DNA of 8,897 nt, from positions 1 through 8,897 of the forward strand of contig JALSTL010000152.1 of the NCBI GenBank assembly GCA_026983755.1, in the 5' to 3' direction. Under the pieces are notes generated by a model, which ran no database searches, was not told the DNA's origin, and was given only the letters and a program-made list of their open reading frames with translations. Below, piece by piece: positions 5,800 to 8,897 of this stretch (its first letter is position 1; each line of letters opens with the position of its first letter). Position numbers and translations under genes: made by a program. This DNA comes from Melioribacteraceae bacterium (lineage in GTDB: Bacteria; Bacteroidota; Ignavibacteria; Ignavibacteriales; Melioribacteraceae).

Positions 5800-6009
5800 A
5801 TGGCAGAGCGAAAACAAGGAACGGTTAAATGGTTTAACGGTTCCAAAGGTTACGGTTTTATTCAGCAAGAAAACGGAGAAGATTTATTTGTGCATTTTAA
5901 ATCTATAATTGCCGAAGGTTATAAAACTTTGGAAGAAGGTCAAAAGGTTGAGTTTACCGTTGGTGAAAGTGATAAAGGACCTGTAGCACAAGAAGTGAAA
6001 GTTATTTAA
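5800..6009 (+). CDS. Cold-shock domain protein (CspA family)
   Basis: This single OB-fold nucleic-acid chaperone of 69 residues has the usual family length. It opens with the typical GTVKWFN (7-13). RNP1 is KGYGFI (16-21) and RNP2 is LFVHF (29-33). It binds single-stranded RNA/DNA through the aromatic residues Trp11, Phe12, Phe20, Phe30, His32 and Phe33, and melts RNA structure. The ATG at 5800 has a strong AGGAG (5786-5790) 9 nt upstream. It is followed by a strong terminator and preceded by tRNA-Ser and a hairpin, so it is monocistronic. Its name and conditions of induction (cold or general growth) cannot be told from sequence. Confidence 0.96.
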   Translation: MAERKQGTVKWFNGSKGYGFIQQENGEDLFVHFKSIIAEGYKTLEEGQKVEFTVGESDKGPVAQEVKVI

Positions 6010-6036
6010 CTGTGATGTAAATGGTAGGTTATCTTT

Positions 6037-6065
6037 AAATCCAGTTTACTTAAACTGGATTTTTT
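6037..6065 (+). terminator. Rho-independent terminator of the cold-shock gene
   Basis: AAATCCAGTTTA (6037-6048) and TAAACTGGATTT (6051-6062) form a perfect inverted repeat around CT, in practice a stem with an ACTT loop. A T-run extends to 6065. It lies 28 nt after the stop codon. The right arm plus T-run has no equivalent on the minus side, where no opposing gene exists. Confidence 0.92.
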
Positions 6066-6187
6066 ATGTAACTATAACTAAAAAATAATTGCTCTACCTT
6101 TTAATTTTTCGATTGCTCTTATTAATAAAAATATTTTTTTTTCGAATATAAATTGTTGTTATAAAAAGTTTTAAGGCAAATTAATAA

Positions 6188-6622
6188 ATGGATTCCAAAT
6201 CTTTTTCCATTAGTAGCGAATATAAAAATGTAAGTTCCGCATGTTTTATTACAAAAACTTTTTGCGAAGATCATTTTGTAGCAGATAATACAATTAAAGA
6301 AATTGAACTTTGTTTAGCCGAAGCATTGAACAATATTATCAAACATTCTTATAAAGGAGATAATAAACAATTAATTGATATTGATTTACAATTTAGCGGT
6401 AATAAATTTTCTTTTTCGTTAACCGATTACGGATTACCGAGAACTAACGTGGACAAACCTAAATTGGAATTTGATCCGAATGATATAGATAGCTTACCGG
6501 AAGGCGGAATGGGACTTTTTATTATAGAACAACTAATGGATGAAAATAATTATAAATCCGAAAACGGTAAAAATACCTTTGAAGTAATAAAATATATTAC
6601 CGAAAAATCCACATCAAATTAA
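6188..6622 (+). CDS. RsbW-like serine kinase / anti-sigma-factor ATPase (HATPase_c_2)
   Basis: This stand-alone GHKL ATPase domain has 144 residues, the size of RsbW/SpoIIAB proteins. The N-box is ELCLAEALNNIIKHSYKG (40-57) with Glu45, Asn49 and His53. The G1 box is DYGLP (80-84), with Asp80 expected to contact adenine. The G2 box is GGMGLFII (106-113), and the NTFEVIKY strand closes the domain. Family members phosphorylate an anti-sigma antagonist or sequester a sigma factor in a partner-switching system. No sigma factor, STAS antagonist or PP2C phosphatase is encoded beside it in this window, so its partners must lie elsewhere. The ribosome binding site is poor (AAGG, 11 nt from ATG). It ends in an A/T-rich hairpin beginning at its stop codon. 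Confidence 0.88.
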   Translation: MDSKSFSISSEYKNVSSACFITKTFCEDHFVADNTIKEIELCLAEALNNIIKHSYKGDNKQLIDIDLQFSGNKFSFSLTDYGLPRTNVDKPKLEFDPNDIDSLPEGGMGLFIIEQLMDENNYKSENGKNTFEVIKYITEKSTSN

Positions 6623-6653
6623 CCGTAAAATTTTTATGCACAATTTACGGTTA
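6620..6653. terminator. Hairpin at the end of the RsbW-like gene
   Basis: TAACCGTAAA (6620-6629) pairs with TTTACGGTTA (6644-6653) over 10 bp around a 14-nt loop. The stem begins with the stop codon (6620-6622). No T-run follows, so it is a possible transcript-end hairpin rather than a clear terminator. The next 150 bp to the Sel1 gene are very A+T-rich, with no other feature that I can support. Confidence 0.4.
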
Positions 6654-6802
6654 TTAAATCATTAACCGATATTCGTTGCTTTTAATTTAAACTATTTAAT
6701 ATTAAAAATATAATAAATAGAACATTTTAAACAGAAAATTATAGCTAAGTGGTTATTATTATTTTCCTATGTTATTTTTTACTTCCTTACTAAATTTCAT
6801 TT

Positions 6803-8341
6803 ATGAAAAAAAATGTTTCCATATTTTTATTTTTTATTTTTCCCGTTTTACTTTTTTCGCAGCATATTAAAAGTGAAGCATTTCAAAAAAAAGGATTGTT
6901 TTTTAAAACTCCTTTGTTAAAACCGAAATATCCTTCTTATAATTTAGCCGCAACTTATCTGCTATCAGAAAAAGCCAGAAAAGGAGATCCTTTTGCTCAA
7001 CACGAATTAGGCATAAGATATATTTTGGGTATAGGTGTTCCGGTAGATTCCTTAAAAGCCGCTTATTGGATTAAACAAGCCGCACTAAAAAGATTACCTG
7101 CCGCAAATTTTAATTATGCCGTTATGCTAAGCAATGGTATAGGTGTTAAATGGAACCCTTTTGAAGCTTTTGATAATTTCGAAATTTCCGCTAAAAGCGG
7201 TATGAAACAAGCACAATATATTGTTGGTCTTACTTACATAGATAATTTGGTGGTTAGTAGAAATTTAAATAAAGCTTACTATTGGTTAAAAAAAGCTGCA
7301 GATAAAGATATGAAAGAAGCTAAAGATGCATTAAGTGAATTAGTTAAAAATAATAAAATAATTTTTAACGATTCGTTACAAAACAATACAGCATTTAATA
7401 ATTCAAAAACAAAAAATATTTCTTCACCGCAAGAAACAATATATGATTATGAACCTGAACTCTACAACTTCGGCAATGATAGTTTGGCAAATTCAACCGA
7501 CATAAGGAAATATTTAAAAAAAATTATTCGAATTAAAACTACCGAATTAAAAAAAATACTTAAAATCAATTTGGAAAATTATAAAACACTTAAAGATACT
7601 ACTTCGATTGGTATTATAAATATTGCGGCTAATTCAGGTAACCCCGAAGCCCTTTTGTTAAAAGGTAAATTTAATCAATTCGGAATAGGACTAAAAAAAA
7701 ATAAAATTAAAGCCGCATCCTATTTCCTTAAAGCATATAGTCTCGGTTCGTTTAAAGCGGCGGAATATTTATTAAAACTTTCGCGAAGTAAAAATTTTTA
7801 CCGCTTACTTAAAAATGAAATTGCAAAAAATAACGCCAACGCTATGTATGTTTGGTCGGGTTTGGTTGCTTTAGGCATGGATTACAAACTTACCGAAAAA
7901 CAAGCATTCGGATTATTGTTGAAAGCTCAAAAACAAAATCATATTAACTCTATTATTGAATTGGGATTGGTTTATTACAACGGAACATTAAGACAAAAAG
8001 ATACAGCAAAAGCATTTAATTATTTTGAACAGGCTGCCAAATTAGGTAGTGCAGAAGCTAAAGTTAGGTTGGCATTTTATAAAATTAAACAAAACTATAA
8101 CAATAAACTTGGTACCGAAATAAATATTCTAAAAAAATATGCAAATCAAGGTTCGATTTTGGCAACAGCCGCCTTGGCGTTTTGCTATGATAAAGGTTAT
8201 GCCGTTAAACAAAATAAAGCTACCGCAGTAAAATTATATAGAAATGCGGCTCGGCATGGAAATGAAGCCGCTTATAATTCGTTAAGACAAATGTATGATA
8301 GTTTAAGACCCGATGATGAAAAATTTAAAATTTTCTTTTAA
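6803..8341 (+). CDS. Secreted Sel1-like repeat protein
   Basis: This 512-residue protein is exported. A Lys-Lys start and hydrophobic core (about 5-18) form a signal peptide ending near LLFSQ. The rest is a helical solenoid of Sel1 repeats (TPR-like, about 36 residues). They start near 60 (GDPFAQHELGIRYILGIGV), 99, 135, 279 (GNPEALLLKGKFNQFGIGL), 345, 382 and 449 (QGSILATAALAFCYDKGYA), each with the KAxxYxxKAA type second helix. Repeats 1, 4, 6 and 7 are clear; the others are degenerate. Residues about 183-270 match no repeat and are Asn/Lys/Ser-rich, so a linker probably separates two solenoid blocks. Such proteins are scaffolds for protein-protein contacts; the partner is unknown. There is no ribosome binding site, but the signal peptide supports this ATG. 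A weak 7-bp hairpin follows the stop. Confidence 0.88.
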   Translation: MKKNVSIFLFFIFPVLLFSQHIKSEAFQKKGLFFKTPLLKPKYPSYNLAATYLLSEKARKGDPFAQHELGIRYILGIGVPVDSLKAAYWIKQAALKRLPAANFNYAVMLSNGIGVKWNPFEAFDNFEISAKSGMKQAQYIVGLTYIDNLVVSRNLNKAYYWLKKAADKDMKEAKDALSELVKNNKIIFNDSLQNNTAFNNSKTKNISSPQETIYDYEPELYNFGNDSLANSTDIRKYLKKIIRIKTTELKKILKINLENYKTLKDTTSIGIINIAANSGNPEALLLKGKFNQFGIGLKKNKIKAASYFLKAYSLGSFKAAEYLLKLSRSKNFYRLLKNEIAKNNANAMYVWSGLVALGMDYKLTEKQAFGLLLKAQKQNHINSIIELGLVYYNGTLRQKDTAKAFNYFEQAAKLGSAEAKVRLAFYKIKQNYNNKLGTEINILKKYANQGSILATAALAFCYDKGYAVKQNKATAVKLYRNAARHGNEAAYNSLRQMYDSLRPDDEKFKIFF

Positions 8342-8455
8342 TAAAGCGTAAAATTATTTATCATGCTTTATAAATGGTGCTATGTTTTTACATTAAAATT
8401 CTTTTTCGGATTTATTAATTTGTTTTAATCTAATTCATTAAAAAAGGAAAATTTA

Positions 8456-8897
8456 ATGAAAAAAATTTTTTTTATAAATTTTATTTTTATAACGTTTTTA
8501 TATTCTCAAACCACAAGTAAATATTGCTCCGTAGCAAAAATAAATTATTTTAAGCAACTACAAAAAGTCGGTAAGTTAAAATATCCGGGCGACAGTAATT
8601 TTGATGTAACTTATTACAAACTTAATGTAAAATTAAATTATCCGAATAAAAAAATATCCGGTGCAGTAACCGTAAAAACAAAAAGTTTAATCCAAAATTT
8701 AAATACAATGTTTCTTGATCTTCAAAGTCATTTTACTGTTGATTCCGTCAAAGCAAATAATAACAAAATCGCATTTAGTTTAAGTAATAACAAATTAACT
8801 TTAACTTTAGATAAAGATTATAATACGGGAGACGAAATAGATGTAGTTGTATTTTACAAAGGTACACCCGGAAGTTCGGGATTCGGCAGTTTCGAGT
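8456..8897 (+). CDS. Secreted M1-family aminopeptidase, N-terminal part (cut by window edge)
   Basis: The frame stays open for 147 codons to the right edge. The ATG at 8456 has AGGA (8445-8448) 7 nt upstream and starts a signal peptide (MKKIFFINFIFITFLYSQ). After about 25 more residues comes the beta-sandwich start of M1 peptidases: YPGDSNFDVTYYKLNVKLNYPNKKISGAVTVKT in outline. This is followed by NLNTMFLDLQSHFTVDSV and a GDEIDVVVFYKGTPGSSGFGSF-like segment (spans given only as landmarks, residues about 44-147). The zinc site HExxH would lie beyond the window, so catalysis cannot be confirmed. Family knowledge suggests a periplasmic or secreted zinc metallopeptidase, in Bacteroidota often with a C-terminal sorting domain. 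The Sel1 gene lies 114 bp upstream on the same strand and is probably separate. Confidence 0.8.
   Translation, partial: MKKIFFINFIFITFLYSQTTSKYCSVAKINYFKQLQKVGKLKYPGDSNFDVTYYKLNVKLNYPNKKISGAVTVKTKSLIQNLNTMFLDLQSHFTVDSVKANNNKIAFSLSNNKLTLTLDKDYNTGDEIDVVVFYKGTPGSSGFGSFE

Noticed and set aside
5717..5908. 63-residue frame overlapping the cold-shock gene
   Set aside because: It starts at a TTG inside the likely promoter and runs out of frame through the cold-shock coding region.
8341..8371. Hairpin ATAAAGC/GCTTTAT as a terminator of the Sel1 gene
   Set aside because: The stem has only 7 bp with a 17-nt loop and no adjacent T-run; too weak to call.
1..8897. CRISPR array, phage genes or transposase
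   Set aside because: No regularly spaced repeats and no phage or transposase-like proteins were seen on either strand.

Overview
The window is about 70% A+T and carries a chromosomal, mostly housekeeping set of genes. Protein style and gene content (Lys/Asn-rich proteins, RNase HIII, a TGGGDCPGLNAVIR-type phosphofructokinase, a secreted M1-family metallopeptidase and short signal peptides ending in LFSQ or LYSQ) suggest the Bacteroidota/Chlorobi/Ignavibacteria group. Ignavibacteria-like is my best guess. This is inference; there is no rRNA to confirm it.

Layout. 1-680: a multi-pass membrane protein of unknown function, open at the left edge. Its stop codon sits inside a long imperfect palindrome that looks like an integron attC site, followed by a strong terminator. 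679-1587 (-): a patatin-like phospholipase. 1588-2961 (+): a two-gene metal-resistance operon, with an ArsR/SmtB-type repressor carrying a complete alpha-5 zinc site and a CDF zinc exporter. Its promoter has near-consensus -35 and -10 boxes and a TGAA-N6-TTCA operator across the -35. 2992-5386 (-): tRNA-Asp, a strand-biased RNA hairpin, 6-phosphofructokinase and RNase HIII. 5590-6065 (+): tRNA-Ser(UGA), then a cold-shock protein with a textbook terminator. 6188-6622 (+): an RsbW-type ATPase. 6803-8341 (+): a secreted Sel1-repeat protein. 8456-8897 (+): the N-terminal part of a secreted M1-type aminopeptidase, cut by the right edge.

The only clear functional unit is the ArsR-CDF pair. It reads as a self-contained zinc (or cobalt) sensing and efflux circuit: apo-repressor would sit on the -35, metal would release it, and both repressor and exporter would be made. 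The remaining genes look like independent transcription units separated by hairpins or strand switches.

I found no clear evidence of a wholly new multi-gene system. The items most worth following up are the attC-like element at the left end, the G-U-supported hairpin on the minus strand before tRNA-Asp, the apparently leaderless ArsR transcript, and the mixed ATP/PPi signature of the phosphofructokinase.
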